Source of the DNA: DATARH01 sp036008175
GTDB taxonomy: Bacteria; Pseudomonadota; Alphaproteobacteria; ATCC43930; CGMCC-115725
Assembly (NCBI GenBank): GCA_036008175.1
Contig: DASYOB010000145.1
Location: 1 to 35,777, forward strand
Length of the DNA stretch: 35,777 nt
Reading direction: 5' to 3'
The notes under the pieces are model-generated. The model did no database searches, was not told the DNA's origin, and saw only the letters and a list, made by a program, of their open reading frames with translations. This document shows positions 14,109-25,027 of this stretch, piece after piece (positions within the stretch are counted from its first letter, which is position 1; the number at the start of each line of letters is the position of its first letter). The position numbers and the translations under genes are program-made.

Positions 14109-15059
14109 GTGGCCGAGGCGAGTGTTGCATCGTCGCTCCACGCTCTCGCGGTTCGCGACATCCGCGATGGGCTGCACCACGAGGGCCGGCGCGGCTGGGA
14201 ATTCATAGAACTGGCGTCGCTCGGCAACAACCGGGTGCGATCCTATCTGATCGCGCTGCTGCGGATCCTCCTCTACCCGGTCGGCTTGGGTGTTATCGTC
14301 GGGGTGGTGGTTGGCGTTCAGAACGCGCTCGCGCACCGGCCGTTTTCGGGCATCGGCCCGGTCGGCGGCGTCATCCTTCAATTCGGCACGATCATCATGA
14401 TTGGCATCGCCGTGTTGCGCACGGTGGCGCGGACCCACCGCCGGCCGTGGCTGTCGCTGATCACGCCGGATCGCCACCTCGATTGGGGCCGCCTGGGAAT
14501 CGGCCTCGGTGTCGAGTTGGCCCTGAAAGTCGTGCTGTTGCTGGTGATCCTGACGCTGACGGGAAAGCGCTTTGGGCCGGTATCGGCCGGCGAGTTGACG
14601 ACGATCGGCCTGGCGCTGCTGCTTGTACCATTTCAGGCCGCTAGCGAGGAGATCCTGTTCCGCGGCTACCTGACCCAGTCGCTCGGCCGCTTCGTGCCCA
14701 GCCGATGCGTGATCGCCGCGATAATCGGTCTGCTGTTCGGTTTGTTGCACCTCAACACTTATGGCCCGTTGACGGTGCCGTACTTTTTCGTGCTGTCGCT
14801 CTTGTATTCGCTGGTGTCTTTGCGCGACGGCCGGCTGGAGTTGGTGATCGGCGCACACACCGGCATGAACCTGTTCGCGATCGGCATTGGCCACGCAATA
14901 TCCACCGGGACGGGCGGGGCCGCCGGTCACGGCGAGGTGCATGCCGCCGTCTTCAAGGATTGGCGGGTCGTGGCCGCTCTGATAATCCACAGCGTGCTGT
15001 TTTACGGGCTCAGTCGTCTGCTCGTCCGCTTCTTCTACGATCGGCCGCGCGTCGCCTGA
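14109..15059 (+). CDS. CPBP family intramembrane glutamic protease (CAAX protease-like)
   Basis: The protein has 316 aa from a GTG start preceded by AAAGGAG at good spacing. CPBP proteins are multi-pass membrane proteases related to the CAAX prenyl protease Rce1. The three family motifs are present: SEEILFRGYL with the Glu pair at 180-181, FGLLHLN with His214, and GAHTGMNLF with a late His/Asn. About seven hydrophobic helices are visible, including LLYPVGLGVIVGVVVGV, GLALLLVPFQ, RCVIAAIIGLLFGLL and VVAALIIHSVLFYGL. In bacteria such proteins act in peptide maturation, bacteriocin self-immunity or unknown roles. No bacteriocin gene is adjacent. The next gene, the acyltransferase fusion, has its own promoter 100 bp downstream. 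Confidence 0.9.
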   Translation: MAEASVASSLHALAVRDIRDGLHHEGRRGWEFIELASLGNNRVRSYLIALLRILLYPVGLGVIVGVVVGVQNALAHRPFSGIGPVGGVILQFGTIIMIGIAVLRTVARTHRRPWLSLITPDRHLDWGRLGIGLGVELALKVVLLLVILTLTGKRFGPVSAGELTTIGLALLLVPFQAASEEILFRGYLTQSLGRFVPSRCVIAAIIGLLFGLLHLNTYGPLTVPYFFVLSLLYSLVSLRDGRLELVIGAHTGMNLFAIGIGHAISTGTGGAAGHGEVHAAVFKDWRVVAALIIHSVLFYGLSRLLVRFFYDRPRVA

Positions 15060-15083
15060 ACCCCAGTTTGGTGCTGAACGTGC

Positions 15084-15129
15084 TTGCCGTGCTCTCGGCT
15101 TGACGCTATATTGCAAGTGAACATTCACT
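15084..15129 (+). promoter_or_regulatory. Promoter with overlapping palindromic operator before the acyltransferase fusion
   Basis: TTGCCG (15084-15089), a 17-base spacer and TATATT (15107-15112) resemble a sigma-70 promoter. AGTGAA-CA-TTCACT (15116-15129) is a palindrome with 6-base arms placed over the expected transcription start. Its GAACATTC centre resembles operators of TetR-type regulators. A second GTTCA half-site follows at 15136-15140. No regulator gene adjoins it; the repressor is unknown. Confidence 0.5.
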
Positions 15130-15157
15130 CACTTCGTTCAAGCCAAGGAGGGCACCG

Positions 15158-18100
15158 GTGGCCAATCAATTCGCTCTCTTGGCCGCACGCCGCTTCCTGC
15201 CGCTGTTCACGACACAGACCCTCGGCGCCTTCAACGACAATCTGTTCAAGAGCGCCTTCGTCATGCTGGTCACCTACAGCCCGGCGATGCGCAGCAGCTT
15301 CGACCCGGCCGTTCTCTCGGCGATCGCCGGCGGCGCGCTGATCGCGCCGTATTTTCTGTTCTCGGCGCTGGCCGGCGAACTGGCCGACCGTTTCGAGCGG
15401 GCGCGGCTATTGCAGATCCTGAAGGCCGCCGAGCTTGTCGCCGTGCTAGGAGCCGCCGCGGCGCTGTTTGTCGACAGTCTGGCGCTGGCGTTCTTCACCC
15501 TGTTCATGCTCGGGACGCAGGCCGCGTTTTCCAGCCCGGTGCGCTATGCGCTGTTGCCGCAGCATCTGCCCGCCGACGAACTGGTCAACGGCAATGGGTT
15601 GCTGGAGGGCGGCACCTTCCTGTCGATCCTGCTTGGCACGATCGCCGGCGGCATCGCCGTGGCGGTCGATCATGGGACGCCCATCGCCGGCTTGATGCTG
15701 GTCGTTTGCGCCGTCGTTGGGTTCGCCGCGAGTCTGCTTTTGCCGCGCGCGCCGGCGCCCTCGCCGAATCTGCGCCTCAGCCGCAATCCGGTCGCCGCGA
15801 CCGCCGCGATCCTGCACCAGGCGGCCGAGCGGCGCGACGTGCACCTGTCGATCCTTGGCGCCTCCTGGTTCTGGCTGGTCGGCGCCGTCTTCTTGTCGCA
15901 GCTCCCGGCTTTCGCCAAGAACACGCTCGGTGCCGGCAGCGGCGTGGTGACGCTGTTCCTGGCGGCGTTTTCGATCGGCGTCGGGGTCGGTTCGGTGGTC
16001 TGCGGCCGGCTGATGCGCGGCGAGATCAGCGCTCGCTATGTGCCGCTCGCCGCGTTGGGCATGGCGGTGTTTTCGCTGGATCTCGCGCTCGGCAGCGAAG
16101 GCGCGGTGCCAGCCGGCTCGGCCGAGCTTCTCGGCATTGTCGGTTTTCTGTCGCGCGGGATCGGGATCCGCATCTTCTTCGATCTTTTGGCGATCGCGAT
16201 CTGCGGCGGCATCTTCGTCGTGCCGCTCTATGCGATCATTCAGGGGCGCAGCGACGAGGCGGCGCGGGCGCGCATCATCGCCGCCGGCAACATCTTCAAC
16301 GCCCTGTTCATGACCGCCGCCGCGATTGTCAGCGCGGCGCTGTTGGCGGCCGGGCTGAAAACCCCGGATCTCTACCTCGTGCTCGGCATCATGAACGCCG
16401 GCGTCGCGCTGTGGATCTGCAAGCTGCTGCCGCAGGACACCTTGCGCATGCTGGCGCGCATCGTGCTGCGGCTTGCCTACCGGGTCGAGATGCGGGGGCT
16501 GGAAAACTTGGCTTTGGCCGACGAGCGCGTCGTCATCGTGCCCAACCACGTTTCCTTTCTTGACGGGCCGCTGATCGCCGCGTTTCTGCCGGGCTCCCCG
16601 ATGTTCGCGATTGATACCGCGCAGGCCGCTCGCTGGTGGGCACGGCCGCTGCTCGCCGGCGCCGACGTCTATCCGATGGATCCAACTCGGCCGATGGCGA
16701 CCAAATCGCTGGTGAAGGCGCTGCGCGCCGGCCGGCAATGCGTGATCTTCCCCGAAGGCCGGCTCAACGTCACCGGCGGCGCGCTGATGAAGGTTTATGA
16801 CGGACCGGCGCTGATCGCCGACAAGGGCTACGCGATGGTGTTGCCGGTCCGTCTGGACGGGGTCGAGTTCACGCCCTTTTCGCGACTGGGCGGCCGATTG
16901 CGCCGGCGCTGGTTTCCGAAAATCACGATCACGCTCTACGAGCCGGGGCGCCTGGCGATCCCGGCGGAGCTGCGCGGCCGGGCGCGTCGCCAACGTGCCG
17001 GGTTGATGCTGTATGACATCATGTCGGAGATGATGGCGCGGCGCGGCGATCCGCCCGATTTGTTCGGCGCGTTGCTCGCCGCCCGCTCCGCGCATGGCGG
17101 CAAGCGCCCGATCCTAGCCGATCCGACCGCCGGGCCGCTTGCCTACGACCGCGTCGTCGCGGCGAGCCTGGTGCTCGGCCGCCGGCTCGCCCGGATGGCC
17201 GGAAAGGGCGAGGCGGTCGGGCTGATGGTGCCGAACGCGATCGGCGCCGCTGTCGCGTTCCTCGCCCTCCAGGCCTGGGGACGGGTGCCGGCGATGCTGA
17301 ATCATACCGCCGGCGCCGATGCGGTGCTGTCGGCGTGCCGCACAGCGGGCTTGCGGGTTGTCGTGACCTCGCGGCGCTTTATCGAACTGGCCAAGCTCGA
17401 AAATCTCGCCGAGCGGCTCGCCGGCGCGGTCGAGATCGTCTGGCTCGAGGATTTACGCAGCCAGCTGGGCCTGATCGACAAGCTCTATGGCCTGTTCGCG
17501 TTGCGCTTTGCCGAGCGGCGGCATCGCCGACGCGGCATCGTCGCGGGCGATCCGGCCGCGATCCTCTTCACCTCGGGCTCCGAAGGGGCGCCGAAAGGCG
17601 TCGTGTTGAGCCACGCGAATTTGCTGGCGAACCGCCGCCAACTCGCCGCCCGCGTCGATTTCAGCCCGGCAGACCAGGTGCTGAACGCCCTGCCGATGTT
17701 CCACAGCTTTGGGCTCTCCGCCGGGTTCCTGCTGCCGCTGCTGTCGGGGGTACGGCTGTTCCTGTATCCGTCGCCGCTGCATTACCGGATCGTGCCGGAG
17801 CTAGCCTATCAGGTCGGCGCGACCGTGCTGTTCGGCACCGATACCTTCCTCGCGGGCTATGCGCGCGCCGCCAATCCCTATGACTTCTATGCGTTGCGCT
17901 ATGTCTTCGCCGGCGCCGAGGCGGTTCGCGAGGAGACGCGGCGGGTTTGGGCCGAGCGGTTCGGCAAGCGCATCCTCGAAGGCTACGGCGTGACCGAATG
18001 TTCGCCGGTGATTGCCGTCAACACGCCGATGCATTTCAAGGCCGGCACGGTGGGCCGGCTGTTGCCGCTGATCGATTATCGGCTGGAGTCGGTTTCGGGG

Positions 18101-18619
18101 ATCGCCGAAGGCGGGCGGCTGCTACTGCGGGGCCCAAACGTGATGTCCGGCTATTTGCGTTCGGAAGCGCCCGGAATCGTCGCCGCGCCGGAAGAGGGCT
18201 GGCACGACACCGGCGACATCGTGCGGATCGATGACGAGGGCTTTGTGATCATCGCCGGCCGAGCGAAGCGGTTCGCCAAGCTCGCCGGCGAGATGGTCTC
18301 GCTCGCGGTCGCCGAGCGCATCGCGGTGGCCGCCTATCCCGAATATCGGCATGCCGTGGTGGCGCTGCCCGATGCACATCGCGGGGAGCGGCTTGTCCTG
18401 ATCACCGAGGCGCCCGAGATACGTCGCGATTCGCTCGTCGAGGCCGCGCGCCGGGAGGGTTTGCCCGAGATCGCCATCCCGCGCGACGTGGTCAGCGTCG
18501 CTTCCCTGCCGCTGCTCGGCTCGGGCAAGACCGACTATCCGGCGGCGCTGCGCCTTGCTGAGCAGGCGGATCGGAAGGGTTCGACCGAGGCTGAGCTCGC
18601 GCGGGTGGCTGCCGGGTAA
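15158..18619 (+). CDS. LplT-Aas-like fusion: MFS flippase, PlsC acyltransferase and acyl-ACP synthetase
   Basis: The protein has 1153 aa from a GTG start with AAGGAGG six bases upstream. Three modules occur in order. Residues 1 to about 430 are an MFS transporter like the lysophospholipid flippase LplT (TQTLGAFNDNLFKSAFVML; about 11-12 membrane helices). About 440-640 is a PlsC-type acyltransferase with NHVSFLD (Asn463-His464) and FPEGR (531). About 660-1140 is an AMP-binding acyl-ligase with P-loop LFTSGSEGAPKG (803-814), GYGVTECSP around Tyr943, and GWHDTGDIV. In E. coli LplT and Aas are separate proteins that import lysophosphatidylethanolamine and re-acylate it with ACP-bound fatty acid. 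Here one chain could do import, activation and acylation at the inner membrane. Fusions of this type are known in other proteobacteria. All three active-site motifs look intact. Confidence 0.93.
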   Translation: MANQFALLAARRFLPLFTTQTLGAFNDNLFKSAFVMLVTYSPAMRSSFDPAVLSAIAGGALIAPYFLFSALAGELADRFERARLLQILKAAELVAVLGAAAALFVDSLALAFFTLFMLGTQAAFSSPVRYALLPQHLPADELVNGNGLLEGGTFLSILLGTIAGGIAVAVDHGTPIAGLMLVVCAVVGFAASLLLPRAPAPSPNLRLSRNPVAATAAILHQAAERRDVHLSILGASWFWLVGAVFLSQLPAFAKNTLGAGSGVVTLFLAAFSIGVGVGSVVCGRLMRGEISARYVPLAALGMAVFSLDLALGSEGAVPAGSAELLGIVGFLSRGIGIRIFFDLLAIAICGGIFVVPLYAIIQGRSDEAARARIIAAGNIFNALFMTAAAIVSAALLAAGLKTPDLYLVLGIMNAGVALWICKLLPQDTLRMLARIVLRLAYRVEMRGLENLALADERVVIVPNHVSFLDGPLIAAFLPGSPMFAIDTAQAARWWARPLLAGADVYPMDPTRPMATKSLVKALRAGRQCVIFPEGRLNVTGGALMKVYDGPALIADKGYAMVLPVRLDGVEFTPFSRLGGRLRRRWFPKITITLYEPGRLAIPAELRGRARRQRAGLMLYDIMSEMMARRGDPPDLFGALLAARSAHGGKRPILADPTAGPLAYDRVVAASLVLGRRLARMAGKGEAVGLMVPNAIGAAVAFLALQAWGRVPAMLNHTAGADAVLSACRTAGLRVVVTSRRFIELAKLENLAERLAGAVEIVWLEDLRSQLGLIDKLYGLFALRFAERRHRRRGIVAGDPAAILFTSGSEGAPKGVVLSHANLLANRRQLAARVDFSPADQVLNALPMFHSFGLSAGFLLPLLSGVRLFLYPSPLHYRIVPELAYQVGATVLFGTDTFLAGYARAANPYDFYALRYVFAGAEAVREETRRVWAERFGKRILEGYGVTECSPVIAVNTPMHFKAGTVGRLLPLIDYRLESVSGIAEGGRLLLRGPNVMSGYLRSEAPGIVAAPEEGWHDTGDIVRIDDEGFVIIAGRAKRFAKLAGEMVSLAVAERIAVAAYPEYRHAVVALPDAHRGERLVLITEAPEIRRDSLVEAARREGLPEIAIPRDVVSVASLPLLGSGKTDYPAALRLAEQADRKGSTEAELARVAAG

Positions 18620-18649
18620 ATGCACCGGCGGGCTAGCCCTGCCGCGACA

Positions 18650-18678
18650 TTGTTCGCACCTGCGAACTGCGGTAATAT
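18650..18678 (+). promoter_or_regulatory. Candidate gyrA promoter with palindrome
   Basis: GTTCGCA-CC-TGCGAAC (18652-18667) is a perfect inverted repeat with 7-base arms. It overlaps a weak promoter-like pair, TTGTTC (18650-18655) and TAATAT (18673-18678), 17 bases apart. An alternative -10, TATATT, lies at 18693-18698. The palindrome could be a repressor site. It does not fit the alphaproteobacterial LexA spacing (GTTC-N7-GTTC). Confidence 0.4.
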
Positions 18679-18704
18679 GACAGTGTCGTAACTATATTTA
18701 GAAG

Positions 18705-18737
18705 CGCGGCGGTCCCTTGGGCTCGGCCGCGTTTTTT
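18705..18737 (+). terminator. Intrinsic terminator or attenuator in the gyrA leader
   Basis: CGCGGC (18705-18710) pairs with GCCGCG (18726-18731), with some inner pairing, followed directly by six T residues (18732-18737). It may end transcription of the acyltransferase fusion. Only 27 bases remain before the gyrA start, with no promoter-like sequence in them. gyrA transcripts may therefore have to read through it, which would make it an attenuator. Confidence 0.6.
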
Positions 18738-18764
18738 GGTTGAAGACAGAGCAGGCACACCGCG

Positions 18765-21598
<2,834 letters not shown>

Positions 21599-21602
<4 letters not shown>

Positions 21603-22123
21603 GCGGGCGCGTCGGCATCTACCCCGGCACCTTCGATCCGATAACGAACGGCCATAGCGACATCATCCGCCGCGCCCTTCACGTCGTCGATCGTCTGGTG
21701 ATCGGCGTCGCCCGCAATGACGGGAAGGGACCGCTGTTCTCGACCGACGAGCGGGTGGAGATCGTGCGCGGCGAAGTGGAGCACCTCGAAAACGGCGGTG
21801 CCGACCGCATCGAAGTGCGACCGTTTGAAAGCCTGTTGATGAGCTTCGCCGAGTCAGTAAACGCCAGCGTGATCCTGCGTGGCCTGCGCGCCGTGTCGGA
21901 TTTCGAATACGAATTCCAGATGGCGGGGATGAATGCCCGGCTCAATCCGAACATCGAGACGGTGTTTCTGATGGCTTCCGACCGGTTCCAGTTCATCTCC
22001 TCGCGCTTCGTGAAGGAGATCGGCGCGCTCGGAGGCGACATCTCGCATTTCGTTAGCCCGCGCGTGGCTGAGCGTCTCTATGCCCGGTATGGCCGGACAC
22101 AGCCGCAGCGCCGGGCCGGTTAG
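21599..22123 (+). CDS. coaD: Phosphopantetheine adenylyltransferase
   Basis: The 174-aa protein has the usual CoaD length. It transfers AMP from ATP to 4'-phosphopantetheine, giving dephospho-CoA, the penultimate step of CoA synthesis. The nucleotidyltransferase motif TNGH lies in GIYPGTFDPITNGHSDIIRR. The substrate-binding block RGLRAVSDFEYEFQMAGMN and the second ATP motif ISSRFVKEIGALGGDIS are intact. Its ATG overlaps the gyrA stop by 4 bases, and gyrA-coaD linkage is common in alphaproteobacteria. A hairpin CCCGGC-TTTC-GCCGGG (22162-22177) lies 39 bp downstream without a T-tract. Confidence 0.97.
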
Positions 22124-22161
22124 CTGCCATCCCGACGGATCGTAGAAGCCCAAATTGTCAT

Positions 22162-22177
22162 CCCGGCTTTCGCCGGG
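22162..22177. repeat. Short intergenic hairpin between coaD and the aminomutase gene
   Basis: CCCGGC-TTTC-GCCGGG forms a 6-bp stem with a 4-base loop, inside TGTCATCCCGGCTTTCGCCG. This sequence type (TCATCCCGG...CCGGG) recurs as dispersed intergenic repeats in alphaproteobacteria. It could contribute to transcript ending or stability. Confidence 0.5.
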
Positions 22178-22205
22178 CCGCGATTTAGAAATTGACGAGA
22201 ACCAA

Positions 22206-23252
22206 GTGACCTTGCGCTCGGAAGACCTTGTGTCACGCGGCTTGGTTGCCCCCGACCGGCTCGGTGAACTGCGCCGGGTCGCCGAGGAGTTTTCCGTGGC
22301 GCTCACGGATGACGTAGCGGGCCTGATCGACCCATCCGATCCCAACGATCCGATTGCCGCCCAATTCGTGCCGAGTGGCGCCGAGCTCACAGACGCGCCG
22401 GAGGATCGGACGGATCCAATCGGCGACGAGCGCTGGTCGCCCCTGCCCGGCATCGTGCATCGCTATCCCGACCGGGTGCTCTTAAAGCCAATCCTCGTTT
22501 GCCCGGTGTATTGCCGCTTCTGCTTCCGGCGCGAGCAGGTCGGCAAGGATGATGGGGTGCTGCCGCCCGAGGCGCTCGAACGCGCTCTCGATTACATCCG
22601 CGAGCATCAGGAGATTTGGGAGGTCATCGTTACCGGCGGCGATCCGTTTCTGCTGTCGCCGCGGCGCATCGGCGTGATCGTGCGGGCGCTCGACGCGATC
22701 CCGCACGTTCAGGCCATCCGCTTTCATACCCGCGTGCCGATCGTAGAGCCGCGACGGGTTGGGCCAGTTCTCGTTGCTGCGCTCGCGGCAGAGAAAGCGG
22801 TCTATGTCGTGGTCCACGCCAATCATCCGCGCGAATTGACCCCGAAGGTACGTGAGGCTGTCGGGCGGCTCGTCCGTGCCGGGATTCCAGTCTTGTCGCA
22901 AAGCGTGCTGCTGCGCGGGGTCAATGATGACGCTGCCGTGCTGGAGGCGCTGTTCCGCGGTCTCGTCGCGATGCGGGTCAAACCCTATTACCTGCACCAT
23001 CCCGATCTCGCCCGCGGCACCGGCCATTTCCGGCTCGGCATCGAGGAAGGGCGACGGCTCATCAAGGTCTTGCGCGGCAGGATCTCGGGGCTCTGTCAGC
23101 CCTCCTACGTGCTCGATATCCCGGGCGGCTATGGCAAGGTGCCGATCGCAGCGAGCGCTGCCGTACCAGGCAACGCGCCGGAACACTGGATCATTACGGA
23201 CGCCGCCGGGGTGGAGCATCGATATCCGCCCGTTGAGCCTGCGGATGACTGA
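22206..23252 (+). CDS. Lysine 2,3-aminomutase/EpmB-like radical SAM protein
   Basis: The predicted protein is 348 aa from the GTG at 22206, where homologues begin (TLRSEDLVSRGLVAPDRL). The frame extends upstream to a TTG at 22155, but that reads through the hairpin repeat. It is a radical SAM enzyme: the [4Fe-4S] cysteines are C99, C103 and C106 in CPVYCRFCFRRE, and GGDPFLL follows. PGGYGK with Lys311 is the pyridoxal-phosphate lysine motif of aminomutases. KamA proper (about 410 aa or longer) makes beta-lysine for catabolism, whereas the shorter EpmB makes (R)-beta-lysine for elongation factor P. The size fits the EpmB-like group, but no efp or epmA gene lies nearby, so the substrate is open. 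Confidence 0.88.
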   Translation: MTLRSEDLVSRGLVAPDRLGELRRVAEEFSVALTDDVAGLIDPSDPNDPIAAQFVPSGAELTDAPEDRTDPIGDERWSPLPGIVHRYPDRVLLKPILVCPVYCRFCFRREQVGKDDGVLPPEALERALDYIREHQEIWEVIVTGGDPFLLSPRRIGVIVRALDAIPHVQAIRFHTRVPIVEPRRVGPVLVAALAAEKAVYVVVHANHPRELTPKVREAVGRLVRAGIPVLSQSVLLRGVNDDAAVLEALFRGLVAMRVKPYYLHHPDLARGTGHFRLGIEEGRRLIKVLRGRISGLCQPSYVLDIPGGYGKVPIAASAAVPGNAPEHWIITDAAGVEHRYPPVEPADD

Positions 23253-23263
23253 CTAGCGCCGCC

Positions 23264-25027
23264 ATGGCACCGCGCGGCGAACCCACCATGATCATCATCG
23301 GCGGCGATCAACTGGCGCTCAGCACCGCTCAGGAGCTGAGCCTGTTGCCCGGCCAACGCGTTGTCGTCCTTTGGCCGGCCGATCCCGATTTCGAGCGGGC
23401 GGTCGAAGGCGTCGGCGCCGTCTTCGTTCCTGGGCGTCCGGAGAGCGGCGAAGGACTCGAAGCCGCCGGTGTCAAGGACGCGTCGACAATTCTGGCACTG
23501 TCCCGCGACGACCAGCTCAATCTGCGGGCGGCGCTGCGCGCGCGCGACGCCAACGCGAAGATCCGCATCGTGCTACGCCAGTTCAATCGCACCCTGGCTA
23601 CAAAAATCGAACAGAACCTGTCGAATTGTTCGGTGCTGTCGCTGGCCTGGCATTCGGCGGCGACTTATGCCGCGGTCGCGCTCGACCGCAGCTGTTTCCG
23701 CGGCGTGCAATTCCCCGAACCCGACGGGCCGCTGACCGGGTTTGCCACCCGGATTGCCGATCGCGATGACATTGCCGGAAACAGCATCGCCGAGGCCGAA
23801 CGCATATTGAGTTTACGTGTTGTGGCGGTCAACGGCGCCACAGACATCAAACTCAACGAGACGATCGCACCCGGAGCGCGGCTCGTTGTTTACGGCGAGC
23901 TTGATAGCTTGCTCGCCTCGGCGCCGCGGCAGGTGCCGACAGAGAGGAACCCGCCATTATGGCGCCGGTTGCGTGGAGCGCTGCGCCACAGACGCTCGCG
24001 ACTGCGCCACATCGATCCGATCGTCGGTGCCTTTGCCGCAGCTGCGCTGGGTCTTTTTGCGCTTGGGACGTGGCATTTTCGCGATTCCTTTGGCACTGGC
24101 TGGCTGATCGCGGCGTATTTCGTGGTCACGACGATGACGACGACAGGGTTTGGCGACATCCATCCCAATCATCAAGACACGCTCGATGTCGTGATGGCGA
24201 TGACTCTTATGCTGCTGGGAACCGTGTTCACCGGCATCTTTATCGCCTTTCTCGCCTCGCGACTGACGCGCGTGCAATGGGTCCGCATACAGGGGTTGCG
24301 GCCGATCACCCGGCGCGGGCACATCGTTATTTGCGGCGCCGGCAGTATCGGCTCGGGAGTGATCGACCTGTTGCTCGACTTCGACAAGCCACTTGTCGTT
24401 GTTGAGCAACAGCCCGATCCGACGCTGGTTGAACGGGCACGGGATCGAGGTTTCGATCTGCTGACCGGCGATGCGGGCCGTGACGACACGCTGGATCTCT
24501 GCAACCTCAGCGCGGCGCACAGCCTCATCGCATTGACGAATGTCGATACGCTGAACCTCGAAATAGCCCTCGGGGCGCGCGTCCGCAGTCCGAGCCTGCC
24601 CGTTGTCCTCCGCATTGCGGAGGCGACCTTCGCCGCCTCGATCGCGCGGCATTTCGAGTTTGAGACAACATTTTCCGTGGCAGCGTTGGCGGGCCCGGTT
24701 TTCGCCGGACTGTCGCGGTTGCCGGGCGCGCGCGGTCGCATCGCCTTCGACGGCCAAGAATTCGGTATCGCCGAGATCGTGCTCGCGGAAAATGGTGAGC
24801 GTCAGTTCCCGGCGGGGGTGATTCCGCTTGCTGTCGGCAGCGACGGTGGCGACTTGTTGCTAATACACGACTTCGCCGGGCTTGACGCCGGCGCACGGGT
24901 ATTGGTCCTCGTCGTGGTCGCCAAGGTGCGCGAAGATCCGGGGCCTTTTGTCGCTTTGGCCGAAGCCAGCGCCGAGGCGGAGCGCGCGCCGGCTCAGACC
25001 GCCAGCTCGCACCAGATCGGGGTGTGA
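23264..25027 (+). CDS. Potassium channel with RCK domains on both sides of the pore
   Basis: The 587-aa protein may start at 23264 or at the ATG 23288 (MIIIGGDQLALS). Residues 9 to about 225 form a TrkA-N/RCK-like nucleotide-binding unit (IIIGGDQLALSTAQEL, DASTILALSRDDQLNLRAAL) with a TrkA-C-like part. A basic linker leads to helix VGAFAAAALGLFALGTWHF, the pore loop with selectivity filter TTGFGD at about 293-298, and helix VVMAMTLMLLGTVFTGIFIAFL. A second RCK follows: HIVICGAGSIGSGVIDLLL (GxGxxG), LTGDAGRDDTL and SLIALTNVDTLNLEIAL. This is a two-helix, one-pore potassium channel at the inner membrane, gated by a ligand bound to the RCKs. The usual order is pore then RCK, so the leading RCK is less common. 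Its 3' end overlaps the convergent xth gene by 34 bases. Confidence 0.88.
   Translation: MAPRGEPTMIIIGGDQLALSTAQELSLLPGQRVVVLWPADPDFERAVEGVGAVFVPGRPESGEGLEAAGVKDASTILALSRDDQLNLRAALRARDANAKIRIVLRQFNRTLATKIEQNLSNCSVLSLAWHSAATYAAVALDRSCFRGVQFPEPDGPLTGFATRIADRDDIAGNSIAEAERILSLRVVAVNGATDIKLNETIAPGARLVVYGELDSLLASAPRQVPTERNPPLWRRLRGALRHRRSRLRHIDPIVGAFAAAALGLFALGTWHFRDSFGTGWLIAAYFVVTTMTTTGFGDIHPNHQDTLDVVMAMTLMLLGTVFTGIFIAFLASRLTRVQWVRIQGLRPITRRGHIVICGAGSIGSGVIDLLLDFDKPLVVVEQQPDPTLVERARDRGFDLLTGDAGRDDTLDLCNLSAAHSLIALTNVDTLNLEIALGARVRSPSLPVVLRIAEATFAASIARHFEFETTFSVAALAGPVFAGLSRLPGARGRIAFDGQEFGIAEIVLAENGERQFPAGVIPLAVGSDGGDLLLIHDFAGLDAGARVLVLVVVAKVREDPGPFVALAEASAEAERAPAQTASSHQIGV

Noticed and set aside
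15446..17095. 549-codon minus-strand frame opposite the acyltransferase fusion
   Set aside because: It is another shadow frame; the plus-strand protein has intact PlsC and AMP-ligase motifs over the same bases.
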